Position numbers and translations under genes: made by a program
Notes under the pieces: generated by a model
Database searches by the model: none
Told to the model about the DNA's origin: nothing
The model's input: only the letters and a program-made list of their open reading frames with translations
Assembly (NCBI GenBank): GCA_019416425.1
Contig: DXXK01000016.1
Coordinates: 1-64,000, forward strand
Reading direction: 5' to 3'
Length of the DNA stretch: 64,000 nt
DNA from: Bacteroidales bacterium
GTDB lineage: Bacteria > Bacteroidota > Bacteroidia > Bacteroidales > Muribaculaceae
Shown here: piece by piece, positions 18,301 to 25,058 of the stretch
Layout: every line of letters begins with the position of its first letter
Position numbering within the stretch: the stretch's first letter is position 1

Positions 18301-18381
18301 GTCTTCTCGTTGCTGGCTGTGACGGTCTATCTGCCGGTTTTCCTGCTGAAAAGGCCACGCTCTTCGCTCCGGACTAATTGA
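15373..18381 (+). CDS. RND efflux permease 2
   Basis: The 1002-residue permease begins with the first helix SIIIIFLALSLAGIMFVPML and LFPSQTLPEINVDFSMPDNS. The helix-4 region is LAGITISLNLIIDNIIVMCD, so the acidic relay residue is kept but the surroundings differ from permease 1. The second half contains RYWLLAIVAAIIFFLCAILF and FILLGGITVNAAIYIINEYE, where the usual 'VxNxI' motif has Ala-Ala in place of the acidic pair. It is clearly a different paralogue from permease 1, not a duplicate. The TAATG overlap with the TolC-like gene suggests coupling. One adaptor serving two permeases suggests a mixed trimer (as in MdtBC) or two alternative pumps. Confidence 0.9.
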   Translation: MRSSFSIIIIFLALSLAGIMFVPMLPVKLFPSQTLPEINVDFSMPDNSPRVVESEVTSRLEGAMARIRGLKEIRSTSGNGTGRITLAFDRNADMNRARLEVSSVLRQLWSDMPGSLSYPVISSRQASDDAGGPFMTWSISAGMESDAIARYADAVLKPAVADIDGVARVEIRGAVPMEWNLEYDAVQLHEYGITPDAIAEAIRNRYGSEFIGIVPDGERWIRVVCRDSEDSGSFNPQDISIVTPGGNAVPLSRLVTIHHREENPTGYFRINGLNSIYLNVSSTKDANQLDVSRAVSGVIHRLGPGLPEGMKIDLSYDSTERIRKELSTIYFRTALTVLILLVFLVLVTRNIRYMLLTVISLAVNLAVAVLFYKLLRAEIQLYSLAGITISLNLIIDNIIVMCDHYMRCGDRRAFPAILAATLTTAGALLVVFLLDEKSRLNLEDFVTVVVVNLLVSLCVALFLVPALAERMRIRRRRKSRSKTRRLQARMLRLYSAFIRIAVRWRVAFVIVMLGVIVATAWMFFIDVRDGMYWGRNRKDVSISVWAELPAGSTLRQMNAVMMRMEEFLEGYPGIRQYRTSISSGREGSIRIWFDPEVEKGPIPHRLKSEIITHALSIGGGSWSVGGIDDNGFDNSVVEHAGNYRIRMTGPDYDILMVQAEHLRDMLMANPRIKDVLIRSEFSFSKDFYTEFRLRPDMDAMQRAGITLGGFYDALTPVFGRDIPAGRVMTDGHLENVSLSAGQGREYDVWALMNMPVQTPNGLFKVRQLASLVREAAPQSVVKENQSYVLCLQYEYSGSSKNGERIQKETLDEIRPGLPSGYTAEIAAYGNGPDRGFERYWLLAIVAAIIFFLCAILFNSLRNPLAVILMIPISYVGIFATFLLFHLRFDEGGFASFILLGGITVNAAIYIINEYENIRREHHAISDIRAYMLAFRAKVIPILMTVLSTILGFVLFLIGSDREGFWFPLAAGTIGGMVFSLLAVTVYLPVFLLKRPRSSLRTN

Positions 18382-18400
18382 GTTTCTGAGAGTAATAAAG

Positions 18401-18428
18401 CGGCCGCGTTCCGGATGGGACGCGGCCG
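18401..18428. terminator. Bidirectional terminator between convergent genes
   Basis: CGGCCGCGT (18401-18409) pairs with ACGCGGCCG (18420-18428). It is flanked by TAATAAAG on the left and TTGTT on the right, so it can end both the RND operon and the opposing TPR lipoprotein gene. Confidence 0.75.
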
Positions 18429-18456
18429 TTGTTATGTGTGGGGTTGATTGATTGAA

Positions 18457-20151
18457 TCAGAGGGAGCTGAGGTTCATGCCGGCGAACTCCAGGTCGTTCT
18501 GGGCACGCTTCAGCAGGGTCTTGTCCATCTTGACGGCCTTCTGCAGGTTCTGCAGGGCTGCGCTGTTGGAACCGGTGCGTGCTGCGGCGATGGCCTTCAG
18601 GTAGTAGGTGGTTCCGTTGGGAGCGGCAATCTTGTCCAGAATGCTGTTGGCGGCGGTGTAGTTCTTGGCCAGGATCTGGGCAACGGCGGCGTTGTTGGTC
18701 TTGATGTCGCCGAAGGCGTTGATGGCTTTCTGAACCTCGCCCTGCGACAGGTAGTATGTTCCCAGGGCGTCGGCGCTCTCCGGTACGCCTGCGGCGGCAC
18801 CGATCAGCTCGTTGGCCTTGGCCGAGTCATGGTTCATCATAGCTACCAGACCCATGTTCATGGCCGTCTCCTTGGCCTGGGGGTTCAGGCGCAGGGCCTG
18901 CTGCCAGTTGGCCACGGCACCGTTGTAGTCGCCGGCGATGAACTGGGTATCACCCAGGTTGTTGAAGGCACGGTAGTCCTTGGGGAACTGCTCGGCGGTG
19001 CGGTTGTAGACCTCCATCTTCTTCATGTTGTCGTTGGTCAGGGTTGCGATGTACAGCATCTCGTCGACAGTCAGGGCCTTGGGGTCGGTGTTGAACAGCT
19101 TGACCAGTTCCTGGTCGGACTTGCCGATGGTGTTGATGGTAGCCATGACGCGGCTGTAACGCAGCTGCGGCAGGATCTGCTCGGCCAGCTCGTTGAATAC
19201 GGCCGACATGTTGCGGATTTCGCGCTCGCGCTCAACGGGATCGGGATACATGCGCAGGACGGCCAGAATCAGGTCCTTGTCCTGGATGTTGCTCTTCTCC
19301 ACCAGCTTCTCGAAGCCTTCCCAGTCCTCGGGGGTGAACTGCGAGGTCAGCTCGCCGAACTCGGTGATGGCGTCCTTCTTGAGCTGCTTCTCCATGTAGC
19401 TGGTGGTGTTCTTCTCACGCTGCTCGGCCAGCTTGGTGTTAAACTCCAGCGAGCCTTCGGGGCTGGCGAAGGAGCTGATGCTGATGCCGGCGATCTCCTG
19501 GTTGGCGGCCTGGTTGGCCTCAAGCAGTTTCTTGTTCAGGTCGATGTAGTCGGCCTTGTCGGTCTGGTTGGCGCGGATATTTGCCTGGTTGATCAGGAAG
19601 TGGATGTCGGCGCTGTACTTCTCGGTGATGATCTTCTGGAAGTTGTCCTTGGCGATGGCGGGGGTCACGCTGGCGGCGTTGGCCAGTGTGGAGGTAGCCA
19701 CTACACCGTAGCCCACCTTGACGCGCGGCAGCTTGTAGGTCTTGCCTTTCTGCTCCACATTGAAATCCAGGTAGAGGTCGGACTTGGCCATCTCGGGACG
19801 GTAGGCGATGGTGAAGGGAATCTGTACCTGACCGCCGTTGACCCAGCTGACCTCCTGGCCGTTGGCGCGGACGTTCTCGCCCTGGAACACTACGGGCTGA
19901 GCCATGGCCTCGCTGGAGCCGGCGCCCGTGGACCACTGCAGAACGGGTACGGCGGTTACCTTGGCGTTCTTGACCATAAACTTGGCAGGGATGGATCCCT
20001 TGACGGTACCGGGAACGGTTTCGCCCACTGTCTCAAGCGGAGTGGGAACGGTGGTGAAGAAGTCGCTCTGGAACTGTCCGAGCTTCTTGTTACAGCCGCT
20101 GAGCAGAATCACGCCGCTCATGGCCGCCACAAATAAAACTTTCTTATTCAT
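18457..20151 (-). CDS. TPR lipoprotein with OmpA-like middle region
   Basis: The 564-residue protein starts MNKKVLFVAAMSGVILLSGC (lipobox, Cys-20). Residues about 30-180 are beta-rich. A middle part (about 180-290) has an OmpA-like look: DIHFLINQANIRAN, then ISISSFASPEGSLEFNTKLAEQR, the 'Y.SPEG....N..L...RA' pattern of OmpA-C domains. The C-terminal third is TPR-like (AFNNLGDTQFIAGDYNGAVA, NWQQALRLNPQA). Codon choice is strikingly uniform (CTG, GCC, AAG, CGC), as in highly expressed genes. It is probably an abundant envelope protein that holds peptidoglycan, with host-chromosome function, and marks the last protein gene before the tRNA. Confidence 0.7.
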   Translation of the reverse strand: MNKKVLFVAAMSGVILLSGCNKKLGQFQSDFFTTVPTPLETVGETVPGTVKGSIPAKFMVKNAKVTAVPVLQWSTGAGSSEAMAQPVVFQGENVRANGQEVSWVNGGQVQIPFTIAYRPEMAKSDLYLDFNVEQKGKTYKLPRVKVGYGVVATSTLANAASVTPAIAKDNFQKIITEKYSADIHFLINQANIRANQTDKADYIDLNKKLLEANQAANQEIAGISISSFASPEGSLEFNTKLAEQREKNTTSYMEKQLKKDAITEFGELTSQFTPEDWEGFEKLVEKSNIQDKDLILAVLRMYPDPVEREREIRNMSAVFNELAEQILPQLRYSRVMATINTIGKSDQELVKLFNTDPKALTVDEMLYIATLTNDNMKKMEVYNRTAEQFPKDYRAFNNLGDTQFIAGDYNGAVANWQQALRLNPQAKETAMNMGLVAMMNHDSAKANELIGAAAGVPESADALGTYYLSQGEVQKAINAFGDIKTNNAAVAQILAKNYTAANSILDKIAAPNGTTYYLKAIAAARTGSNSAALQNLQKAVKMDKTLLKRAQNDLEFAGMNLSSL

Positions 20152-20359
20152 GACATTTATTAGGTTGGATATATTTCTATCTCCGTCGGGGAAGTCGTTC
20201 AACTTCCATATTTGGGTGTAAAATTAACAAATAAAAATGTGACATCAAAATAAAAAGTGTGATACGCCTCAAAATAGACGTTCCGGGGCTAAAACGGGGT
20301 ATCGATTCAGGTAGGAAAAGAAGAAAATTGAAGAAAATCTAAATTTTTTTGGTCAAAAA

Positions 20360-20391
20360 TTTGGTCAATCCAAAAAATCGTCGTAACTTTG
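20360..20391 (+). promoter_or_regulatory. Promoter of tRNA-Lys
   Basis: TTTG (20360-20363) and TAACTTTG (20384-20391) are separated by 20 nt, matching the Bacteroidetes -33/-7 consensus, about 70 nt before the tRNA. The remaining spacer back to 20,152 (about 200 nt) is AT-rich and holds no gene that I can support. Confidence 0.7.
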
Positions 20392-20462
20392 CACTCGCAA
20401 ACGGGAAACGACACCGCAAGCGTTCAACGAACGATTAAAGTATCGGCCTGTTACCGACAAAT

Positions 20463-20535
20463 GACTCCGTGGCTCAGTTGGTAGAGCAAATGACTCTTAA
20501 TCATTGGGTCGTGGGTTCGAGCCCCACCGGGGTCA
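20463..20535 (+). tRNA. tRNA-Lys (anticodon CTT)
   Basis: The 73-nt cloverleaf is complete: acceptor GACTCCG with CGGGGTC, D arm GCTCAGTTGGTAGAGC, anticodon loop CTCTTAA (anticodon CTT), T arm GTGGGTTCGAGCCCCAC and discriminator A. CCA is not encoded. The conjugative element starts right behind it, so its 3' half is the likely attachment site. Confidence 0.96.
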
Positions 20536-20562
20536 CTAAAGGGTCTATCAGACCGACGAATT

Positions 20563-20589
20563 CCTCTGAAAATCATTGATTTTCAGAGG
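20563..20589 (+). terminator. tRNA-Lys terminator
   Basis: A perfect 12-bp stem (20563-20574 CCTCTGAAAATC with 20578-20589) and a 3-nt loop are followed by TTTTTCTTTTT. Confidence 0.85.
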
Positions 20590-20650
20590 TTTTTCTTTTT
20601 ACCCCACACCCCAATCGGCGCAGAATATTGAAACTGCGGGTGTGCAAGAA

Positions 20651-20935
20651 GGTGGCAATAAAAATTGCACCTTGTTTTGCCACCTCGAAAGACTCTATTT
20701 CATTATTTTTCAAAGATATACGAGAGATATAGCCGTCGGGGGCCTGCCACCTCGCAAGGTGGTTGCAGGTGGCAAAGAACAATTCTGAAATTCAGTGGAT
20801 ACAGGCTTATGAAGTCCACTATAAGCACCCTTGCAGCCCTTTTTAGCTGCCGGCATAGTTAAAAAATGTTAGGCAAAAGGTGGCAATTTGAGGTGGCAAT
20901 TCAACATTATTCGTTGAATTGGTCGTTTTGCCACC
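20651..20935. repeat. Cluster of GGTGGCAA boxes before the integrase gene
   Basis: The octamer occurs at 20651-20658, 20768-20775, 20879-20886 and 20892-20899 as GGTGGCAA, and inverted as TTGCCACC at 20677-20684 and 20928-20935. A 7-base TGCCACC lies at 20745-20751. Several inverted copies continue as TTGCCACCTCG. This is far more than chance in 285 bp. The place, between the tRNA and int, fits arm-type binding sites for the integrase or sites for an excisionase. The 498-nt region holds no protein gene that I can support. Confidence 0.6.
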
Positions 20936-20975
20936 TCGCAACCCCGGATATTTCATTTGTCCTTCGGATTCACAG

Positions 20976-21007
20976 TTTGTGTAACCGAGAAAAAATTTGT
21001 ATCTTTA
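20976..21007 (+). promoter_or_regulatory. Promoter of the integrase gene
   Basis: TTTG (20976-20979), a 20-nt gap and TATCTTTA (21000-21007, one mismatch to TAnnTTTG) lie 26 nt before the chosen ATG. The last GGTGGCAA box is about 40 nt upstream of the -33 box. Confidence 0.5.
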
Positions 21008-21033
21008 GTTTAACCATTAAAGCCACAAGTCAA

Positions 21034-22353
21034 ATGAAATTATCCAACGAGAGCTACTTCTCACTGAACTTCATGGTCAGGAGAAGCCGCCCCAACAAAG
21101 AGGGCGAATTTCCCATTCTGCTGCGAATAACGATGAATGGGCAACGTGCGGAGGTATATACCAACCGGTATGTAGCTCCCAACAACTGGGATGCGTCCAA
21201 AGGTCAGTCTAAAGGCAAGACCAAAAAGGACCTTGAACTGAACCGCTATCTTGATACCATCCGTACCAAGATATGTGAAATCCACAACCAGCTCGTCATG
21301 CGCGATGAGATGGTCAATCCCGACACTCTGAAAAAGGCATTTCTCGGCAAGCTGCAAAAGCCGACGATGCTCTGCGAGGCGTTCCGCGAACTCAACAAGA
21401 AGGTAAAGGACCGCAACGAGCGTGGCGACATCTGCGAGGGTACGCGCCTCCGCTGGGAGCGATGCGTCAAGTATCTGGAGGAATTTCTCATCGACAAGCA
21501 CGATGTGAAAGATATTCCGATGAATAAACTGACATCCGGAATGGTTGACGACTTCGAGCATTTCCTGCGCATAAAAAAGGGATGCGCCAACAACGCCGCT
21601 GTCCGTTATATCCGCTATCTCAAAAGCGTTATACGCACCGGTATCGCAAACAAATGGATTGAAGATGATCCATTCGTGGGCAAACGCTATGTCCGCACCA
21701 AGCCGAAGCGAGAGAAGCTCACGGAAGCTGAACTCCAGCGCATCATAGAGCTTGACCTCAGCGAACTGCCCCGTCTCGACCTCGTGCGTGACACTTTCGT
21801 GTTCTGCTGCTTTACCGGGCTGGCTTTCGCAGACATTTCCACCCTCAAGCGTGAACATGTTGTCACCGATGACAAGGGCGAGATGTGGATACGCAAGGCC
21901 CGCGAGAAAACAGATGAAATGAGCGTAATCCCGATGCTGGAGATACCGCGCAGACTGATGGAGAAATACCGCTGTCACCCACGGGTTGTGGAAAAGGACA
22001 CCGTCATACCGGTTATCTCAAACCAGCGTATGAACTCGTACCTTGATGAGATAGCAAGCAAGGCGGAAATCAAGAAACACCTGACGACGCATATCGCGCG
22101 CCATACCTTCGCCACAATGTCGCTCAACAATCATGTGCCTATCGAGACGGTATCGAAGATGCTGGGACATAAAGACATTGCCACCACCCAAATCTACGCG
22201 ACCATGCTTGACCAGACAGTATCCGAAGATATGGGCCGTATGAGAGACAAGTTCGATAGCCTGAAAGTTGACATCAAACCGTTGCCGGAGAAGCCGACAA
22301 CATTTGAGCGTCCGCCACAGCCTAAGCGCGGACGACCTAAAAAGACGAAATGA
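21034..22353 (+). CDS. int: Tyrosine recombinase / integrase
   Basis: The 439-residue protein from MKLSNESYFSLNFMVRRSRP has the Bacteroidales order: arm-binding domain with the ILLRITMNGQRAEVYTNRYV strand pattern (about 1-90), core-binding SAM-like domain (about 105-205) and catalytic domain. Visible catalytic parts are HIARHTFAT (HxxR), GHKDIATTQIYA (His and nucleophile Tyr). Box I reads CFTGLAFAD: the usual first Arg is Ala, as known for IntDOT-type enzymes. A longer frame upstream lacks family similarity, and the promoter position supports this start. The Lys- and Pro-rich tail ends RPKKTK. It catalyses integration and excision at tRNA-Lys. Confidence 0.93.
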   Translation: MKLSNESYFSLNFMVRRSRPNKEGEFPILLRITMNGQRAEVYTNRYVAPNNWDASKGQSKGKTKKDLELNRYLDTIRTKICEIHNQLVMRDEMVNPDTLKKAFLGKLQKPTMLCEAFRELNKKVKDRNERGDICEGTRLRWERCVKYLEEFLIDKHDVKDIPMNKLTSGMVDDFEHFLRIKKGCANNAAVRYIRYLKSVIRTGIANKWIEDDPFVGKRYVRTKPKREKLTEAELQRIIELDLSELPRLDLVRDTFVFCCFTGLAFADISTLKREHVVTDDKGEMWIRKAREKTDEMSVIPMLEIPRRLMEKYRCHPRVVEKDTVIPVISNQRMNSYLDEIASKAEIKKHLTTHIARHTFATMSLNNHVPIETVSKMLGHKDIATTQIYATMLDQTVSEDMGRMRDKFDSLKVDIKPLPEKPTTFERPPQPKRGRPKKTK

Positions 22354-22368
22354 CCCAGCGCTAAATGA

Positions 22369-22406
22369 AAGAGCGACAATCGAGATTTTACTCAGTTGTC
22401 GCTCTT
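22369..22406 (+). terminator. Terminator between int and the HTH genes
   Basis: AAGAGCGACAA (22369-22379) pairs with TTGTCGCTCTT (22396-22406). The 16-nt loop is long. It lies between convergent genes and can serve both strands. Confidence 0.6.
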
Positions 22407-22413
22407 AAATTGT

Positions 22414-22713
22414 TTAATCGTAATATGCCGGATGGAAATTCTCGTCAAGCAGTTGCTGGATTTCATGTTCCGGATAGAGGCATTTGCCGCATATCATATA
22501 ATACGAGAGTATTCCCCGGTCACGGTAGTTCTGTACCGTGCGCCTCGTCACTTTGAGGCGTTCTGCCACCTCCTTGTCATCGAGGAAACAGATACCTCCC
22601 AATACAGGATGATGGCTGTTGCGGATTATGCCGACGGCTTCAAATGCGTTCTGGGATTGTGTACGGGCTGCGATAATACGTCTGTCCGATTTGGTTATAA
22701 TCTCATTCCCCAT
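22414..22713 (-). CDS. Small HTH protein, excisionase/MerR type (1)
   Basis: The 99-residue protein from MGNEIITKSDRR has a short N-terminal coiled stretch, then a winged-helix core: FLDDKEVAERLKVTRRTVQN (recognition helix), YRDRGILSYYMICGKCLYPE (wing) and EHEIQQLLDENF. This is the layout of DNA-bending excisionases and helix_turn_helix_17 proteins of Bacteroidales elements. It overlaps the second HTH gene by 11 nt, so the two are coupled. Its place beside int suggests a role in excision or in control of excision. A longer frame exists upstream but overlaps the neighbour's coding part. Confidence 0.75.
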   Translation of the reverse strand: MGNEIITKSDRRIIAARTQSQNAFEAVGIIRNSHHPVLGGICFLDDKEVAERLKVTRRTVQNYRDRGILSYYMICGKCLYPEHEIQQLLDENFHPAYYD

Positions 22714-23008
22714 AGGCGCCCCTATTATAATTGATACCGTTACGCTCCATGTAACGGATAACTTCGGTGACAGGATACCTGATGCTTCCGTCATCAATTC
22801 TGACATAACCTATCTTACCGCCGTTGCGGAGGGATTGCAGGGTTGTCAAGCCTATATGGAGAAAATCGCAGACCTCGGAAGAAGTCATCATGTCGGCTGT
22901 TTCCTTTCGGCGCAAGCGATTTGCCAATACTATGACCATATTGCATAGAAGCTCATGCTCGTCAAGGATACAATCGAGAGTCTCCTTCTCAATCAATAAT
23001 ACTTCCAT
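22703..23008 (-). CDS. Small HTH protein, excisionase/MerR type (2)
   Basis: The 101-residue protein from MEVLLIEKETLD carries MMTSSEVCDFLHIGLTTLQS (helix-turn-helix), LRNGGKIGYVRIDDGSIRYP (wing) and VTEVIRYMERNGINYN. It is a paralogue-like partner of the downstream gene, as often seen in pairs next to integrases of these elements. The ATG is preceded on its strand by CACTAAATCCAAATTACTT, the leader motif shared by many genes of this element, which favours this start over an upstream one. Role in excision control is inferred from position. Confidence 0.75.
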   Translation of the reverse strand: MEVLLIEKETLDCILDEHELLCNMVIVLANRLRRKETADMMTSSEVCDFLHIGLTTLQSLRNGGKIGYVRIDDGSIRYPVTEVIRYMERNGINYNRGAYGE

Positions 23009-23051
23009 AAGTAATTTGGATTTAGTGGTGGAATGGATGGGAGTATAAAAA

Positions 23052-23076
23052 GGCAGCGGGTATCCCTCCCGCTGCC
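23052..23076. terminator. GC-rich hairpin between divergent leader motifs
   Basis: GGCAGCGGG (23052-23060) pairs with CCCGCTGCC (23068-23076). AAAAA precedes it, so on the minus strand the stem is followed by TTTTT and could end transcription coming from the topoisomerase-like gene. Confidence 0.55.
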
Positions 23077-23077
23077 T

Positions 23078-23136
23078 CACCACTAAATCCACAATCAAAA
23101 GTAAAATTTATGACTGCGATTCAGTGGCAAAGTTAG
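23078..23136 (+). promoter_or_regulatory. Orphan copy of the element's leader motif with a 8-codon frame
   Basis: CCACTAAATCCACAATC lies here in the plus direction, followed at 23110 by ATG and the frame MTAIQWQS-stop. No real gene follows on this strand, so it may be a remnant of a lost gene or a leader frame. I see no other content up to 23,213. Confidence 0.35.
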
Positions 23137-23213
23137 CGATTTCTATCCGATTTTCGGCTATGTTGGGCCGGTTATTTTTGATAGAAATGCGATTTACAGC
23201 GGATTGCAGCGTT

Positions 23214-24833
23214 TTACTCTCCGGCTTCGGGCTTGATTGTCTCTATCATACACAGCAGTGAGCCGGAAAAGTCCTCGATTACCGAGCGTCCGGACTGGTC
23301 GCCTTGGTAGAGATCATTAGCCTCGAACTGCCATGTGAGCAGCATCTCGGCGAACTCGCGGCCGGCAAACTCGTCATAGACATACTGGCCTTCGGGCGAG
23401 AGATACACATCGTCGCCGTCGAGGGTGACGAGTCCCTTGCGTATGAGGCTGTCCAGAGCGCTGCCGTAGTCGCCGGTTTCCAGCGTGTACGGTACGTTGG
23501 TGTGCATCATCTCATCGACATACTCCGCCTTTGAGGTCACGGCGCACATCACATCGGTGAAGGCGTTGGATTCGGCTACCGGGGCATCGCAGGGATATAC
23601 CGCCGCGTCTGCGATTGTAACGCCTGTCTGGAACGTGCCCGTCTCGGTCACTGCATACGCCTCTCCGGTAAGCTCCCACTTGCGATAGAACACGGCTTCG
23701 CCTATCTTGAACTCGACGGTGGCATACTTGCGGCTCGGCTGTTGCTCCACCACCGCCTTCATGCGGTTGAATATGAGCCAGTAGAGCTGCTTTTCCTTTT
23801 CAGGCAGTTCCTGGTCTATGGCGCGGAGGGTGATTATCGCATGGTGGTCGATGGTCGCGTCGTTCTCGCCCCAGCGGTAACCGGGCGTGTCGGGGAATAC
23901 AGTCTGGATATGGCCTCGGAGTTTTTCGGGCAGATGTGAGCAACGTGTCAGGGGCGACGAGATAAGACCCTTGTCATAGAGGCTCTGTGCCAGTCTGAGA
24001 GTCTGGGCGGGCATGAAGCCGAGATTGTTGAAGGCGTCCATCTGGAGCGTGAGCAGTGTGTGGAAACGGATATTGAGGCGGTCGGTCTCGTCAACCGTCA
24101 GCGTGGCCGATACCGTCTCACCGACAGGGATTTCTTCGGCGACTGCGAGGGCGTCTTCCTCGGCCTCCCAGACGGCTTCGGATTCAAATCCTTCGCCGCC
24201 GTTGACATTCACACGGATTGAATGTCCGTCGGGGATACCGTTATAGTTGTCGAAACGGCCGGTAAGGTCGCCCACATAATCGAGGGCGATTGCCTCCTGA
24301 CGGGTAAGGTCGTATTCAGGTAGGCCGATATGGAGAAATGTCTGGTTGATGTTGTATATGAACATCAGATCCATGCCTTTCGACACAAGGCCGGTCTGTG
24401 CGAGGCGGTGCAGGTGTCGCCCGGACTCGCGGAAGTGGAAGGCTCCGCGTATGGCACCGTAGCTGAGGCGCGTGAGCCACATTCTGCTGCGGGGGCATCC
24501 GACACGGAAGTGGCGGCAGATGTTGAAGAAGCGTGCCTGTGCGTCGGCTCCGCCGTCGGAGGCGAACACCACTTCCCCTGCTTCACGGAACAGGGGCTTG
24601 AGCTGTCGTTCCAGCTCTTTCATAGTTACCGACATACGGAACTTGTCGGGCATGAAGGGATATTCTCCCTCTGCCAGTTCGCACAGCTGAGTCTGGCGGA
24701 TGAAACGTGGTGGGATGTTGGCGACGGTGATGGTGTCGGATGCGTAGATGCCGTTGGCGGCTTCGGTGTTCGCGCCCAGAGAAAGGGCTACGGTCTTGGT
24801 GGCGAGAATATTCTCGCAGATAATAAGAATCAT
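23214..24833 (-). CDS. Type IA topoisomerase homologue with degenerate active site
   Basis: The 539-residue protein follows the TopB/TopIII order. The Toprim start is MILIICENILATKT (LIxAEK equivalent, Glu-7). The DxDxE motif position reads ASDGGADAQ (residues 91-99), so the second Asp is Gly and the Glu is Asp. Next is RLSYGAIRGAF (the 'S..T..AIR.AF' region). MPAQTLRLAQSLYDKGLISS then leads to SPLTRCSHLP at about 293-302, where TopB has YPRTDCRYLP. The nucleophile Tyr is Ser and the conserved Arg is Leu. It should not cut DNA. The C-terminal part lacks zinc-finger Cys clusters. It may bind single-stranded DNA during transfer. It heads the end of a leftward gene group. Confidence 0.75.
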   Translation of the reverse strand: MILIICENILATKTVALSLGANTEAANGIYASDTITVANIPPRFIRQTQLCELAEGEYPFMPDKFRMSVTMKELERQLKPLFREAGEVVFASDGGADAQARFFNICRHFRVGCPRSRMWLTRLSYGAIRGAFHFRESGRHLHRLAQTGLVSKGMDLMFIYNINQTFLHIGLPEYDLTRQEAIALDYVGDLTGRFDNYNGIPDGHSIRVNVNGGEGFESEAVWEAEEDALAVAEEIPVGETVSATLTVDETDRLNIRFHTLLTLQMDAFNNLGFMPAQTLRLAQSLYDKGLISSPLTRCSHLPEKLRGHIQTVFPDTPGYRWGENDATIDHHAIITLRAIDQELPEKEKQLYWLIFNRMKAVVEQQPSRKYATVEFKIGEAVFYRKWELTGEAYAVTETGTFQTGVTIADAAVYPCDAPVAESNAFTDVMCAVTSKAEYVDEMMHTNVPYTLETGDYGSALDSLIRKGLVTLDGDDVYLSPEGQYVYDEFAGREFAEMLLTWQFEANDLYQGDQSGRSVIEDFSGSLLCMIETIKPEAGE

Positions 24834-24866
24834 AAATTTAATGTGGGTTTAGGGGTGATTTTATGA

Positions 24867-24900
24867 AAGTCACGGGGACGGTCGCCCATCCCCGTGACTT
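24867..24900. terminator. Strong hairpin before the topoisomerase-like gene
   Basis: A perfect 12-bp stem (24867-24878 with 24889-24900) and a 10-nt loop sit 34 nt upstream of the topoisomerase-like ATG (minus strand), just before its leader motif CCTAAACCCACATT. There is no clear T-run, so it may be a processing or attenuation hairpin rather than a terminator. The rest of the 225-nt spacer holds no gene. Confidence 0.5.
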
Positions 24901-25058
24901 GGGGATAGTTGTGTTTGGGTTGACACGGTTGGCCGCAGGTTGGGATACTTATAGCTTTGGTGTGGACATAGTGGTTGGAATCGCGGCTATGCGGCGGCAA
25001 ACATGTCGGGCGAATCGCAGTATAAAACTGATTGTGGAATATGCGCGGTGAGTGGCGG

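Noticed and set aside
18448..20136. A 562-codon frame on the plus strand opposite the TPR lipoprotein
   Set aside because: It is an antisense shadow of a codon-biased gene: Gly/Val/Leu-rich with no signal, motif or ribosome site, while the minus-strand product has a lipobox and TPRs.
20808..20860. Frame MKSTISTLAALFSCRHS before int
   Set aside because: Only 17 codons with no ribosome site, and it lies among the GGTGGCAA boxes. It is probably chance.
20651..20935. Could the GGTGGCAA cluster be a CRISPR array?
   Set aside because: The repeats are 8 nt, irregularly spaced and in both orientations, and there are no cas genes.
24867..24900. Riboswitch upstream of the topoisomerase-like gene
   Set aside because: Only a single simple hairpin is visible, without a conserved aptamer core that I recognise.
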